Shown here in pieces: positions 33,974 to 42,513 of a stretch of 64,000 bases of DNA (its first letter is position 1; each line of letters opens with the position of its first letter). The stretch spans positions 1,178,001 through 1,242,000 of the forward strand of contig NZ_SNWR01000001.1 in the NCBI RefSeq assembly GCF_004362215.1, read 5' to 3'. The stretch comes from Paractinoplanes brasiliensis. GTDB lineage: Bacteria > Actinomycetota > Actinomycetes > Mycobacteriales > Micromonosporaceae. Position numbers and translations under genes: made by a program. The notes beneath the pieces were generated by a model that worked only from the letters and a program-made list of their open reading frames with translations, did no database searches and was not told the origin of the DNA.

Positions 33974-35911
33974 CTAGAGAGAGGTGACGAGGGCCGAGGC
34001 GGTCCGCTCGGCCAGCGCCATGACGGTGATCATGGGGTTGACGCCGGGCGCGGTCGGCAACGCGGACGCGTCCCCGATCCAGACGCCCGCGACGTCGTGA
34101 AGCTGTCCCCAGCCGTCGGCCACCGAGGTGGCCGGGTCGGCGCCGAGCCGGCAGGAGCCCATCTGGTGGGCCGAGAAAGCGGTGTGGTCGTTGATCGGGG
34201 AGCCGGCCAGCTGCGCGAGGTACGCGTCGAAGTCCTCGCCGCGCCGCCAGCGCTGGTCGCTCCAGTGGAAGGTGAAGATCTCGGTGGCGCCGGCCTCGCG
34301 GTGCATGCGGGCGAGTTCGGTGTGGGCCCGTACGGCGATCCGGTGGTCGACGTCGTCGTCGAGGTCCCAGTGCACGGCGGCCCGCCCGTCGGCGTCCAGG
34401 TGGACCTCGCCGCTGCCGTGGTCGTGCGACACGCCGTGCCAGGTGGCGAAGTAGGGCAGTTTGCGCAGCTGGTCGCGGGTGGTGCGGCCGTCGGTGAACG
34501 GGGACTGCCCGGCCCACGTGCCGGGGTTGAGCGCGAGGCTCTCGACCAGGAAGCCGCCGCCGTCGACGGCCCGGGTCAGGTCGAAGCTGACAGCCGACTG
34601 GATCTGGCCGTGCCACGCCTCGACCGGCTCCTCGTAGACGCCGGTGACGATCCAGGCCGGGTGCAGCGTGAGGTTCTTGCCGGCCGCGGGCCCGCCGATG
34701 CCGGAGCGCAGCAGGATCGCCGGGGATTCGATGCCGCCCGCCGCGACGACGACGTTGCGGGCGTTGACGGTGAGCGCGCAGGGGCCGTCAGGGGTGGTGA
34801 CGGTGGCGAGCACACCCGAAGCCCGCCCGTCGGCGGTCATGACCCGGTCGACGTGCGCGCCGGCGACGATCCGCGCCCCGGCGTCGACGGCGTCCCGCAG
34901 GTACGTGTGCAGGGTGGAGCGCTTCTTGCCCTGCTGGCAGCCGGCGTTGCAGTAGCCGCACATCGTGGCGTCGTCGTCGAGCGCGGCGTTGCGGGGCAGC
35001 CGCTCGTGCCGGTACCCCAGCGACGCCAGCCCGGTGATCATGGCGCGGGTGTTGGCGTTGTACCGGGTGGCTTCGGTGTTGACCCCGATCCGGTCCCACA
35101 CCAGGTCGGTGAACTTGTCGAAGTCCGGGCCGTCCAGGCCTTCCAGCCCGTACGAGGCCCACAGCTCGCGGATGTGCTGCGGGGTACGCAGGCAGACCAT
35201 GGAGTTGATCACTGTGCCGCCGCCCAGGGTCGCGCCCGCGAGCACGCCCATCTGCCCCGACGACGACCACAGCGAGCCGCCGCGCAGGAACATCTGGGCC
35301 GCGCCGATCGAGTCGATCTGCCGGAAGTCGGCCTCGTTGCGGTACTGAGCGGCCTCCAGGACGAGCACCGACGCCCCCGCCTGGGCCGCGCGCGCCGCCA
35401 CGATCGCACCGCCGGCGCCCGAGCCGATCACGACGACGTCGGCTTCCAGGGTGGCCTCACCCGCCGGGAGCGCCTCCAGCGGCAGGGTCTTGGGGGTCGC
35501 GGGCGGCTTGGAGGCAGGCCCTGGATAGCCCAGCGCGGGCCACGTCGGGTTGGTGCCCGTCTCGTCCACGGCCCCGACCAGCGTCGCGAGGGTCATGGCT
35601 TTGAGCTGCCGTACGCCGAGACGAAGGCGCATCGATTCGTCGGCCACCGCGAGCAGAGTCGCCGTACGGGTCTCCAGATCGCTCTCGGCGAAGGCGGGTC
35701 CCAGCCGGGTGACGAGGCCGGCGACAGCACCGCGGGTGAGGGCATCGAGCGATCCGACCGCGGCGGCCACGGCCACGTCGATGCCCCGGGCGACGGCGCC
35801 GTCACGGTAGAACGCGATGGTGGCGTCGTCCGCACCCGACGGGGCGTCCAGGGACGGTGCGAACGTGTCGCAGACCGCCTGAATGATCGCCTGGTCCTGT
35901 ACTTGCGGCAT
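33974..35911 (-). CDS. GMC-family FAD oxidoreductase (GMC1)
   Basis: 645 residues. An N-terminal ~140-residue helical extension precedes the FAD motif VVVIGSGAGGAIVAARAAQAGASVLVLE (GSGAGG at 163-168). A Cys cluster CGYCNAGCQQGKKRST, typical of long-chain alcohol-oxidase-type GMCs, and C-terminal AFSAHQMGSCRLG and APGVNPMITVMAL carry the catalytic His/Asn region. It oxidises an alcohol or sugar-like substrate. It is a paralogue of the product of 39744-41642. It is encoded in the transporter operon between permease and binding protein, with GGAGGA before ATG 35911 and its own inverted-repeat element upstream. Confidence 0.9.
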   Translation of the reverse strand: MPQVQDQAIIQAVCDTFAPSLDAPSGADDATIAFYRDGAVARGIDVAVAAAVGSLDALTRGAVAGLVTRLGPAFAESDLETRTATLLAVADESMRLRLGVRQLKAMTLATLVGAVDETGTNPTWPALGYPGPASKPPATPKTLPLEALPAGEATLEADVVVIGSGAGGAIVAARAAQAGASVLVLEAAQYRNEADFRQIDSIGAAQMFLRGGSLWSSSGQMGVLAGATLGGGTVINSMVCLRTPQHIRELWASYGLEGLDGPDFDKFTDLVWDRIGVNTEATRYNANTRAMITGLASLGYRHERLPRNAALDDDATMCGYCNAGCQQGKKRSTLHTYLRDAVDAGARIVAGAHVDRVMTADGRASGVLATVTTPDGPCALTVNARNVVVAAGGIESPAILLRSGIGGPAAGKNLTLHPAWIVTGVYEEPVEAWHGQIQSAVSFDLTRAVDGGGFLVESLALNPGTWAGQSPFTDGRTTRDQLRKLPYFATWHGVSHDHGSGEVHLDADGRAAVHWDLDDDVDHRIAVRAHTELARMHREAGATEIFTFHWSDQRWRRGEDFDAYLAQLAGSPINDHTAFSAHQMGSCRLGADPATSVADGWGQLHDVAGVWIGDASALPTAPGVNPMITVMALAERTASALVTSL

Positions 35912-35969
35912 GAAGTCCTCCGTCACGTCAGCCGGCAAGCGGTGAAGTTCCGCCGGCGGTGGGGCGATA

Positions 35970-35999
35970 GTGCGTATCGCACAAATCCGAAATGTGCGA
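35970..35999. promoter_or_regulatory. Compound inverted repeat upstream of GMC1
   Basis: GTGCG-TAT-CGCAC (35970-35982) overlaps TCGCACA-N9-TGTGCGA (35977-35999), sharing the CGCAC arm. Either a repressor site with alternative half-sites or an mRNA switch-like hairpin is possible. It lies 59-88 bp upstream of the GMC1 ATG inside the importer operon. Confidence 0.5.
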
Positions 36000-36033
36000 T
36001 TCAGGAAAGCGTAGGGAAGCAGGCGCCGGCGGG

Positions 36034-37092
36034 TTATGACGATGCAGGGGTTGTGGTGCGGTTGAAGCGCAGCCAGCCGCGGTCGCGGGCCACTCCGAGG
36101 GCGACAGCCACGATCAGCACCACGCCGTTGACCGTGCCACGCCAGAAGGTGGACACGTCGCTCAGGGTCAGGCCGTTCTGGATCACGCCCAGGAACAGGA
36201 CGCCGAGGACCGTTCCGCCCACGCCGCCGTCGCCGCCCGTGTAGGCGGTGCCGCCGATCAGGACCGCGGCCACCACCGTGAGCAGCAGCGTCGAGTCGAT
36301 GCCGGGACCGGCCCCGGTGAGCCGCCCGACCTGGATGAGGCTGGCCACCGCCGCGGCCAGGCCGGCGATCAGGAACACGCTGAGCGTCGTCCGGGCCACG
36401 TGGATGCCGTTGAGCCGGGCCGCCTCCCGGTTCGAGCCGAGCGCGTACACCCCGCGCCCGAACGTCGTGTACCGCAGCACCAGGGCCGCCGCCACGACGA
36501 GCAGCACGTCGAAGACCAGCAGGTACGGGATCCCGGCCGCCTTGCCGTTGACCAGGTTGTAGACCGGCTGGAACCCCTCGAGGGAGAACACGTTGATGGT
36601 TTTGCCCTGCGACATCACCAGCGCCGCGCTCTCGAAGATCGACAGCGTGCCGAGGGTGACGACCAGGAAAGAGATCTTCACGTACGAGATCAGGACGCCG
36701 TTGACGACGCCGAGCAGCAGACCGACGGCCAGGGCCCCGGCCACCGCGACCCACGCGCTCATCCCGTGCTGCAGCAACATGCCGTACGACATGCCCGTGA
36801 CCGCCGCCGCCGAGGCGGTGGACAGGTCCAGGCCGCCCGAGATGATCACGAAGGTGGCGCCGACCGCGAGGACCAGCACGACGCTGTTGCCGGCCACGAT
36901 GTTGGTGATGTTGCCCCAGGTCATGAAGATCGGCTGGGTGATCGACAAGTAGACGACCAGCAGCAGAAGGCCGGCCAGCACGCCCGTGCTCTTGCCGGAC
37001 GCCCGCCACAGACCGGTCAGCACCCCGGCGCCGGCGCGGGCACGGCCGGCCTCGGGCGAAGCGGCGGGGCGGATCGACGTGTCCGTGCTCAT
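36034..37092 (-). CDS. Ribose-type ABC transporter permease
   Basis: 352 residues, with eight to ten hydrophobic helices. The BPD_transp_2 pattern is clear: NITNIVAGNSVVLVLAVGATFVIISGGLDLS, SYVKISFLVVTLGTLSIFESAALV, YALGSNREAARLNGIHV (the EAA-like coupling loop) and AAVLIGGTAYTGGDGGVGGTVLG. It forms the membrane channel of an RbsABC-like importer. Its ATG overlaps the ATPase stop by 4 bp (ATGA), showing coupling. The binding protein follows after the GMC1 gene. Confidence 0.93.
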   Translation of the reverse strand: MSTDTSIRPAASPEAGRARAGAGVLTGLWRASGKSTGVLAGLLLLVVYLSITQPIFMTWGNITNIVAGNSVVLVLAVGATFVIISGGLDLSTASAAAVTGMSYGMLLQHGMSAWVAVAGALAVGLLLGVVNGVLISYVKISFLVVTLGTLSIFESAALVMSQGKTINVFSLEGFQPVYNLVNGKAAGIPYLLVFDVLLVVAAALVLRYTTFGRGVYALGSNREAARLNGIHVARTTLSVFLIAGLAAAVASLIQVGRLTGAGPGIDSTLLLTVVAAVLIGGTAYTGGDGGVGGTVLGVLFLGVIQNGLTLSDVSTFWRGTVNGVVLIVAVALGVARDRGWLRFNRTTTPASS

Positions 37093-38603
37093 GACGACTC
37101 CTCGTGGACGTGCCCGCTGACCGCGATCGCGTTCAGCACCTCTTCCCGCAGCTGCTCGCCGCTGACCTCGCCGCGCACCGCGCCCTGGAAACAGACCAGG
37201 ACCCGGTCGGCCAGGCCGATCAGCTCGGGCAGCTCGGAACTGATGATCACGACGGCGGCGCCGCCCTCGGTCAGCTTCTGCAACAGGGCGTAGATCTGGC
37301 TCTTGGACCCGACGTCGACACCGCGGGTGGGCTCGCTGAGCACGTAGACCGGGCAGCCCAGCGCGAAGATGCGTCCGAGGATCGCCTTCTGCTGGTTGCC
37401 GCCGGACAGCTGCGTGATCAGCTTGGCCGGCGAGGACGTCCTCACCCCGTACTCGGCGATCGCCTCCCGCACCCGCCTCTTCTCCGTGCGGGTCGGCACG
37501 ACACCCAGCTTCGACAGCTGCGGCAGCCAGGTCAGCGTCATGTTGTGCGCGACGCTGCGGGTGGGCAGCAGGGCCGCGCGTTTACGGTCGTCGGGCACCA
37601 GGCCGATGCCCGCGCCGAGCGCCTTGCGCGGGTCGCCCAGCGCGACGGGGGCGCCGTTGACCCGCACGTCGCCGGTGGCCGCGATGGCGCCGCCCAAAGC
37701 CATGCCGAGCTGGGCCTTGCCCGAGCCGACCAGCCCGGCGACGCCGACGATCTCGCCGCTGCGCACCTCGAACGAGGTGGGGGCGAGCGCGCCGTCGGCC
37801 GAGGCCAGGTCGCGCACCCGCAGCACGACGTCGCCGGGCACACAGTCGCGGGAGCCGTAGTAGTCGTTGAGCTCGCGGCCGACCATCATCCGCACGAGCT
37901 GGGACTCGGGGGTCGACGGCAGCGCGACCGTGCCGACCGTTCTGCCGTCGCGCAGCACCACGGCCCGGCCCGCGGTCGAGTACAGCTCGGGCATGCGGTG
38001 CGAGATCATCAGGACCGCGACGCCGCGCCTGGCCTGCTCGCGGACCAGCGCCAGCAGCCGTTCGGTGGCGTGTTCGGACAGCGAGCTGGTGGCCTCGTCG
38101 AGGATCAGCAGCCGGGCCTTCGACGACACCGCGCGGGCGATCTCGACCTCCTGCTGCAGCTCCACCGACAGGTCCCCGACCTGCGCGCCGACGTCGACGT
38201 GCACGTCCAGCGCGGCCAGTTCCTCGCGGGCCCGGCGCCGCACGGCCGCCCAGTCGACGACCCGGCCGCGGCGGGGCAGCCGGCCCATGAAGACGTTCTC
38301 GGCCACGGTCAGGTGCGGCGCCAGGGTGAGCTCCTGGCTGATCATCACGATGCCGAGCCTGAGCGCGACGGCCGGGTTGGCGATCACCGTCTCGACGCCG
38401 TCGACCAGCACGACCCCGCCGTCCGGCTGCTCGGCCCCGCCGATGATCTTCGACAGGGTCGACTTGCCGGAGCCGTTCTCGCCGGTCAGCGCCACGATCT
38501 CGCCCGCGCTGACGGCCAGCCCGGCGTTGTCGAGGGCGAGGACGCCCGGATACCTCTTCGAGACTCCGCGAACCTCGACCAGAGGCGCCGCTTGTGCAGT
38601 CAC
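37089..38603 (-). CDS. Ribose-type ABC transporter ATPase (two NBDs)
   Basis: 504 residues, usual RbsA size, with duplicated nucleotide-binding domains. The first NBD has Walker A TGENGSGKST (40-49), a signature variant LSVELQQEVEIARAV and Walker B LLILDEATSSLS. The second NBD has the degenerate Walker A GLVGSGKAQL, an LSGGNQQKAILGR signature and SEPTRGVDVGSK, as in characterised RbsA proteins. GTG 38603 is preceded by AGGGAGA. It is the first gene of the minus-strand importer operon, transcribed from the divergent promoter region that contains island operators at 38742-38828. Confidence 0.93.
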   Translation of the reverse strand: MTAQAAPLVEVRGVSKRYPGVLALDNAGLAVSAGEIVALTGENGSGKSTLSKIIGGAEQPDGGVVLVDGVETVIANPAVALRLGIVMISQELTLAPHLTVAENVFMGRLPRRGRVVDWAAVRRRAREELAALDVHVDVGAQVGDLSVELQQEVEIARAVSSKARLLILDEATSSLSEHATERLLALVREQARRGVAVLMISHRMPELYSTAGRAVVLRDGRTVGTVALPSTPESQLVRMMVGRELNDYYGSRDCVPGDVVLRVRDLASADGALAPTSFEVRSGEIVGVAGLVGSGKAQLGMALGGAIAATGDVRVNGAPVALGDPRKALGAGIGLVPDDRKRAALLPTRSVAHNMTLTWLPQLSKLGVVPTRTEKRRVREAIAEYGVRTSSPAKLITQLSGGNQQKAILGRIFALGCPVYVLSEPTRGVDVGSKSQIYALLQKLTEGGAAVVIISSELPELIGLADRVLVCFQGAVRGEVSGEQLREEVLNAIAVSGHVHEESS

Positions 38604-38741
38604 CGTCGGTTTCTCCCTTGCAGTGCGGCGTAGCCGTTTTCGCGGCTCTGCGTACCTCCCTGCGGGCGGGGGTGAGTTCACCTCCCGGCTACCGGATTGC
38701 GGCTCACCTTGGCACCGGTGTGTTACCTGCCTAAGCGAGGT

Positions 38742-38828
38742 GTTCCGCTGAACGGACTGTGGCCCGAACCACGGCCTGCCGAAGATCGGCCGGGGCGGAA
38801 AGAACACCCGCAGTCCGGTGAGCGGACC
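38742..38828. promoter_or_regulatory. Island operators in the importer/hydrolase divergent promoter
   Basis: Three sites lie in the 301-bp intergenic region. GTTCCGCTGAACGGACT is at 38742-38758. A weaker GGCCCGAACCACGGCCT (38761-38777) follows after a 2-bp spacer. AGTCCGGTGAGCGGACC is at 38812-38828. The first pair has the same 19-bp centre spacing as the pairs at 42471 and 48809. The positions suit control of both the minus-strand importer operon and the plus-strand hydrolase/GMC2 operon. Nothing else is evident in 38604-38904. Confidence 0.6.
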
Positions 38829-38904
38829 ACCGGGCAGGCGCGTGTGCCGCGGGAGGCGTGTTGTGGAGACCCAAGACCCTTTTCCCGTACGGAGGGACCG
38901 CCTC

Positions 38905-39714
38905 ATGAGCCCAGCGCCGATCCGCGGATACGCGGCCACGCCGCACGGCCGGATGCACTACGCCGAGCTGGGCGAGGGCCCGGCCGTGCTGCTGCTGCAC
39001 CAGACGCCGCGCTCGTCCGACGAGTTCCGCGAGGTGCAGCCGCTGCTGGCCGAGGGCCGTCGGGTGATCGCCATGGACATGCGCGGGTTCGGGCTGAGCG
39101 CCCCGCTGCCCGCGCCGCAGACCATCGAGGCGATCGCGGAGGGCGCGTACGGGCTGCTCGACGCGCTCGGCGTGGAACGCGCAACCGTGCTCGGCCACCA
39201 CACCGGCGGCGCGGTCGCCATCGAGATGGCAGCGGCCGCCCCGCAGCGGGTCGAGGCGCTGATCCTGTCGTCGGCGCCGTGGACCGACGCCGCGTACCGG
39301 GAAAGCCACGCGGGCGGGCCGGGCGTCGACGAGGCCGGCACCGCCGAGGACGGCAGCCACCTGACCAAGTTGTGGGCGCTGCGGCAGCCGTACTACCCGG
39401 CCGGGCGGCCCGACCTGCTCGACCGGTTCATCCGCGACGCGCTCGCCCCGGGTGTGGACCCGGCCGAGGGGCACCGGGCCTGCGCCCGTTACGTCATGGA
39501 GGACCGGATCGGCCTGGTCACCGCGCCGGTGCTGCTGATCGGCGCGTCGGAGGACCCGTTCGCGCTGCCCGACGTCGACCGCCTGCGCAAGAACCTGACC
39601 AACGCCGTACGGGTCAAGACCGCCGTCATCGAGGGCGGCACCATCCCGCTGATGGAACAGAAGGCGGACGAGGTGGCAGCCGCGACTTTGCAGTTCCTCG
39701 GAGACCTCGCGTGA
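38905..39714 (+). CDS. Alpha/beta-hydrolase with GHHTG elbow
   Basis: 269 residues with the alpha/beta-hydrolase layout: RMHYAELGEGPAVLLLHQTPRSSDEFR, RRVIAMDMRGFGLSAPL, ERATVLGHHTGGAVAIEMAA, and C-terminal APVLLIGASEDPFALPDVDRL. The nucleophile elbow, normally GxSxG, is G97-H98-H99-T100-G101, so the canonical Ser (or Asp) is replaced by His99. The C-terminal His is not obvious either. Subfamilies with GHHTG occur in other actinobacteria, but their reaction is not known to me. ATG 38905 follows GGAGGGA. It is the first gene of an operon with GMC2. Confidence 0.85.
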   Translation: MSPAPIRGYAATPHGRMHYAELGEGPAVLLLHQTPRSSDEFREVQPLLAEGRRVIAMDMRGFGLSAPLPAPQTIEAIAEGAYGLLDALGVERATVLGHHTGGAVAIEMAAAAPQRVEALILSSAPWTDAAYRESHAGGPGVDEAGTAEDGSHLTKLWALRQPYYPAGRPDLLDRFIRDALAPGVDPAEGHRACARYVMEDRIGLVTAPVLLIGASEDPFALPDVDRLRKNLTNAVRVKTAVIEGGTIPLMEQKADEVAAATLQFLGDLA

Positions 39715-39743
39715 AAGCGGCCGCCGGGCCGGAAGGAAACGCC

Positions 39744-41642
39744 ATGACCTACGTTCTGAAAGCCGTCTGCGACACCCTGATCCCCCGCGTCCCGGCAACC
39801 GCCGGTGACAGCGCCGAGGCGGCCACCCTGCTGAGCCTGAGCGCCTCGGACAGCGGCATCGACACGATCGCGGCCGCCGTGATCCCGATGCTCGCGCCGC
39901 ACGTGCAGGACAAGATCGCGACCACGCTCGGCGCGCTCGGCGACGACTTCGCCGGGGCCGCCGAGGACGAGCGCGTCCGACGCTGGCGGGACGCCCTCTC
40001 CGATCCCCGCACCTTCCCCGGGGCGATCATTCTGCAGAGCACCGTGCTCGCCATGTTCTACACCGGGCCGGACGAGGACGCGAAGAACCCGGCCTGGCCG
40101 GCCATCGGCTATCCGGGCCCGCTGCTGCCCACGCCGAGCGAGGCCGAGTTCCCCAAGACCCTGCGGACGATCACGGCCGGCGACGACCTGACCGCCGACG
40201 CGATCGTGGTCGGCTCGGGCGCCGGTGGCGGGGTCGCGGCGGCGCGCCTGGCCGAGGCGGGGCTGCGGGTCCTCGTACTGGAGAAGGGGTCTTACCGCAA
40301 CGAGCCGGATCTGCCGCAACTTGAGGCGCTGTCGTTCCCCAACCTCTATCTCGGCGGCGGTTTCCTGTGGTCGGCCAGCGCGTCGGTCGGGCTGCTCGCC
40401 GGGTCGACCGTCGGCGGCGGCACCACCGTCAACTCGATGGCCTGCCTGCCCACACCGGACTACGTGGTCGAGGAGTGGCGGCAGCGCGGCATGCGCGGGC
40501 TGGACGACTTCGACGAGCACGTACGCGCGGTCATGGAACGGATCAACGCGAAACCGTCGAACACCGTGCACAACCACGTCAACCAGATCCTCATCCGCGG
40601 GTTCGAGGCGGCCGGGCTGGCCTGGGCCACACTCGCCCGCAACGCCCGGGACGACGAGTCGCGCTACTGCGGCGAATGCAACGCGGGCTGCCTGCGCGGA
40701 TGCAAGCAGTCGACCATGAAGACGTTCCTGCAGGACGCCAGCGACGACGGCGCACGGCTGCTGCCCAACTGCGACGTGCGGGAGATCCTGCACGATCAAG
40801 GGCGGGCTTCCGGCGTACGGGCGAAGGTCGGTGACCGGGAAGTGGAGGTGCGCGCGCCGGTCGTCGTCGTGGCCGCGGGGGCCCTGGCCAGTCCGGCGCT
40901 GCTGCTCGCCTCGGGCATCGGCGGCCCCGAAGTCGGCAACAACCTGCACGTGCACCCGTCGTACTTCATGAGCGGGGTCTTCGACTCCGACGTGCGCGGC
41001 TGGGAGGGGCAGATCCTGACCAGCGTCAGCCACGACTACGAACACGTGGCCGGCGAGCACGGTTTCGTCGTGGAGGCGGCCCCGATGGGCCTGGGCTTCT
41101 GGACGGCGCTCACGCCCTGGCACGACGGCGAGTCGCACAAGCGCGAACAGCTGCGGCTGCGGCACGTGTCGGGGGTGTGGGGCTTCGCCCGCGACCACGG
41201 TTCCGGGCGCGTCGAACTCGGCCCCGACGGCATGCCGCTGATCCACTGGGACCTGGACGACGAGGTGGACCTGCAGGTCGTACGGCGGTGTCACGTCGAA
41301 CTGGCGAAACTGCTGCGCGCGGCGGGCGCCCGCGAGATCTTCACGTTCCTGCCGGGTGACCCACGCTGGCGCGAGGGCGAGGATTTTGACGAGTTCGTCG
41401 CCGTGTTGTCGAAGCTGGAGGGACCCGACGTGCTGACGCTCTCGGCCCACCAGTCGGGCACCTGTGCCACCGGCACGGTGGTCGACGGCGAGGGGCAGCT
41501 GTTCGACGTCAAGGGCGTCTACGTGGCCGACGCCTCGGCGCTGCCCACCGCCCCCGGCGTCAACCCGATGGTCTCGATCGAGGCGTACGCCGCCAAGACC
41601 GCGGGGCACATCGTCGCGGCCCTCAGATCTCCTGGGCGCTGA
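39744..41642 (+). CDS. GMC-family FAD oxidoreductase (GMC2)
   Basis: 632 residues, paralogous to GMC1 over its length. It has the N-terminal helical extension (TYVLKAVCDTLIPRVPATAG), the FAD site AIVVGSGAGGGVAAARLAEAGLRVLVLEKG (GSGAGGG at 157-163), a Cys cluster CGECNAGCLRGCKQST with one more Cys than GMC1, and the C-terminal LSAHQSGTCATG and APGVNPMVSIEAYAAKTAG. It is expected to oxidise an alcohol using FAD; electron acceptor unknown. ATG 39744 follows GGAAGGAA; a GTG overlapping the hydrolase stop (39711) is an alternative. It overlaps the convergent IclR2 gene by 20 bp. Confidence 0.9.
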   Translation: MTYVLKAVCDTLIPRVPATAGDSAEAATLLSLSASDSGIDTIAAAVIPMLAPHVQDKIATTLGALGDDFAGAAEDERVRRWRDALSDPRTFPGAIILQSTVLAMFYTGPDEDAKNPAWPAIGYPGPLLPTPSEAEFPKTLRTITAGDDLTADAIVVGSGAGGGVAAARLAEAGLRVLVLEKGSYRNEPDLPQLEALSFPNLYLGGGFLWSASASVGLLAGSTVGGGTTVNSMACLPTPDYVVEEWRQRGMRGLDDFDEHVRAVMERINAKPSNTVHNHVNQILIRGFEAAGLAWATLARNARDDESRYCGECNAGCLRGCKQSTMKTFLQDASDDGARLLPNCDVREILHDQGRASGVRAKVGDREVEVRAPVVVVAAGALASPALLLASGIGGPEVGNNLHVHPSYFMSGVFDSDVRGWEGQILTSVSHDYEHVAGEHGFVVEAAPMGLGFWTALTPWHDGESHKREQLRLRHVSGVWGFARDHGSGRVELGPDGMPLIHWDLDDEVDLQVVRRCHVELAKLLRAAGAREIFTFLPGDPRWREGEDFDEFVAVLSKLEGPDVLTLSAHQSGTCATGTVVDGEGQLFDVKGVYVADASALPTAPGVNPMVSIEAYAAKTAGHIVAALRSPGR

Positions 41643-42429
41643 GCAGCTTCGTCATCCGCCGGCCGACCAGGTTGAGCAGGCCGACGTACCGATCCACCTT
41701 GGCCCGCGTCGTCGGGGCGGTCACCGAGAGGGCCGCCACGACGGCGCCGGTCGCCCCGGTCAGCGGGATGGCCACGCTCATGTAGCCGATCCGGGTCTGC
41801 TCGTACTCGGCCACGAACCCCTGCTCACGAGCCTTCTGCAGCTCCTGCGCGAGCAGGCCCGGCGCCACCGTGGTCCGCGGCGTCACCCGGGTCAGCGGCG
41901 CTGTCATCACCTCGTCGAGCAGGTGCCGCGGGCCGAACGCCAGCAGCGCCTTGCCGGTGGCCGTGCAGTGCAGCGGCATCCGCCCGGCGACCCGCGACGG
42001 CCGGCTGATCTGCGCGTGCTCCCCCGACACCTTGTCCAGATAGAGCACCTCAAGCCCGTCCGCGACGGCCAGGTGCGCGGTCTCGTGGGTGGCCTGCACC
42101 AGGTCGATCATCAGCGGCCGGGCCAGGTCGCGCAGGATCCGCTGGCGGGGCACGCGCTGGCCGATCTCGAACAGCCGCATGCCGAGCCGGTACTCGCCGT
42201 TGCGGCGTTCCAGCAGGCCCCACTGCACCAGTTCCTGGCTGAGCCGGTGCACCGACGCCTTGGCCAGCCCGGTGCGGCGGGCCAGCTCGCTCAGGCTCAG
42301 CGTCTCGTCGTCGAGGCCGAACACCTCGAGGATGCGGCGAACCTTGCCCAGCACGCTGTTGCTGTCCGGGGCGGGGTGCGGCTCGCGGGGGTCGGGCTGG
42401 AACAGGCAGTTCGGTGCGGTGGCCTCCAT
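41623..42429 (-). CDS. IclR-family transcriptional regulator (IclR2)
   Basis: 268 residues. The HTH region SVLGKVRRILEVFGLDDETL, LSELARRTGLAKASVHRLSQ, ELVQWGLLER is followed by the effector domain (LDKVSGEHAQISRPSRVAGRMPLHCTATGKALLAFG, MSVAIPLTGATGAVVAALSV). It is a paralogue of IclR1 with nearly the same recognition helix. Start ATG 42429 (GAGG just upstream) is preferred to the 42489 frame start, because two 17-bp operator sites occupy 42471-42506. That layout indicates autoregulation. It lies downstream of the ring-cleavage operon on the same strand, with its own promoter. Confidence 0.9.
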   Translation of the reverse strand: MEATAPNCLFQPDPREPHPAPDSNSVLGKVRRILEVFGLDDETLSLSELARRTGLAKASVHRLSQELVQWGLLERRNGEYRLGMRLFEIGQRVPRQRILRDLARPLMIDLVQATHETAHLAVADGLEVLYLDKVSGEHAQISRPSRVAGRMPLHCTATGKALLAFGPRHLLDEVMTAPLTRVTPRTTVAPGLLAQELQKAREQGFVAEYEQTRIGYMSVAIPLTGATGAVVAALSVTAPTTRAKVDRYVGLLNLVGRRMTKLLSAQEI

Positions 42430-42470
42430 CACCTCAATCTCGTCGCCCGCGCCGCGACCATCAACGAAAC

Positions 42471-42506
42471 GGTCCGGCCAGCGGAACACGTCCCGCCGGC
42501 CGGACC
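42471..42506. promoter_or_regulatory. Paired island operators upstream of iclR2
   Basis: GGTCCGGCCAGCGGAAC (42471-42487) and GTCCCGCCGGCCGGACC (42490-42506) are arranged head to head with a 2-bp spacer, 19 bp centre to centre. They lie 42-77 bp upstream of the IclR2 ATG, between it and the MDR gene stop at 42514. Confidence 0.65.
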
Positions 42507-42513
42507 AGGGGTT

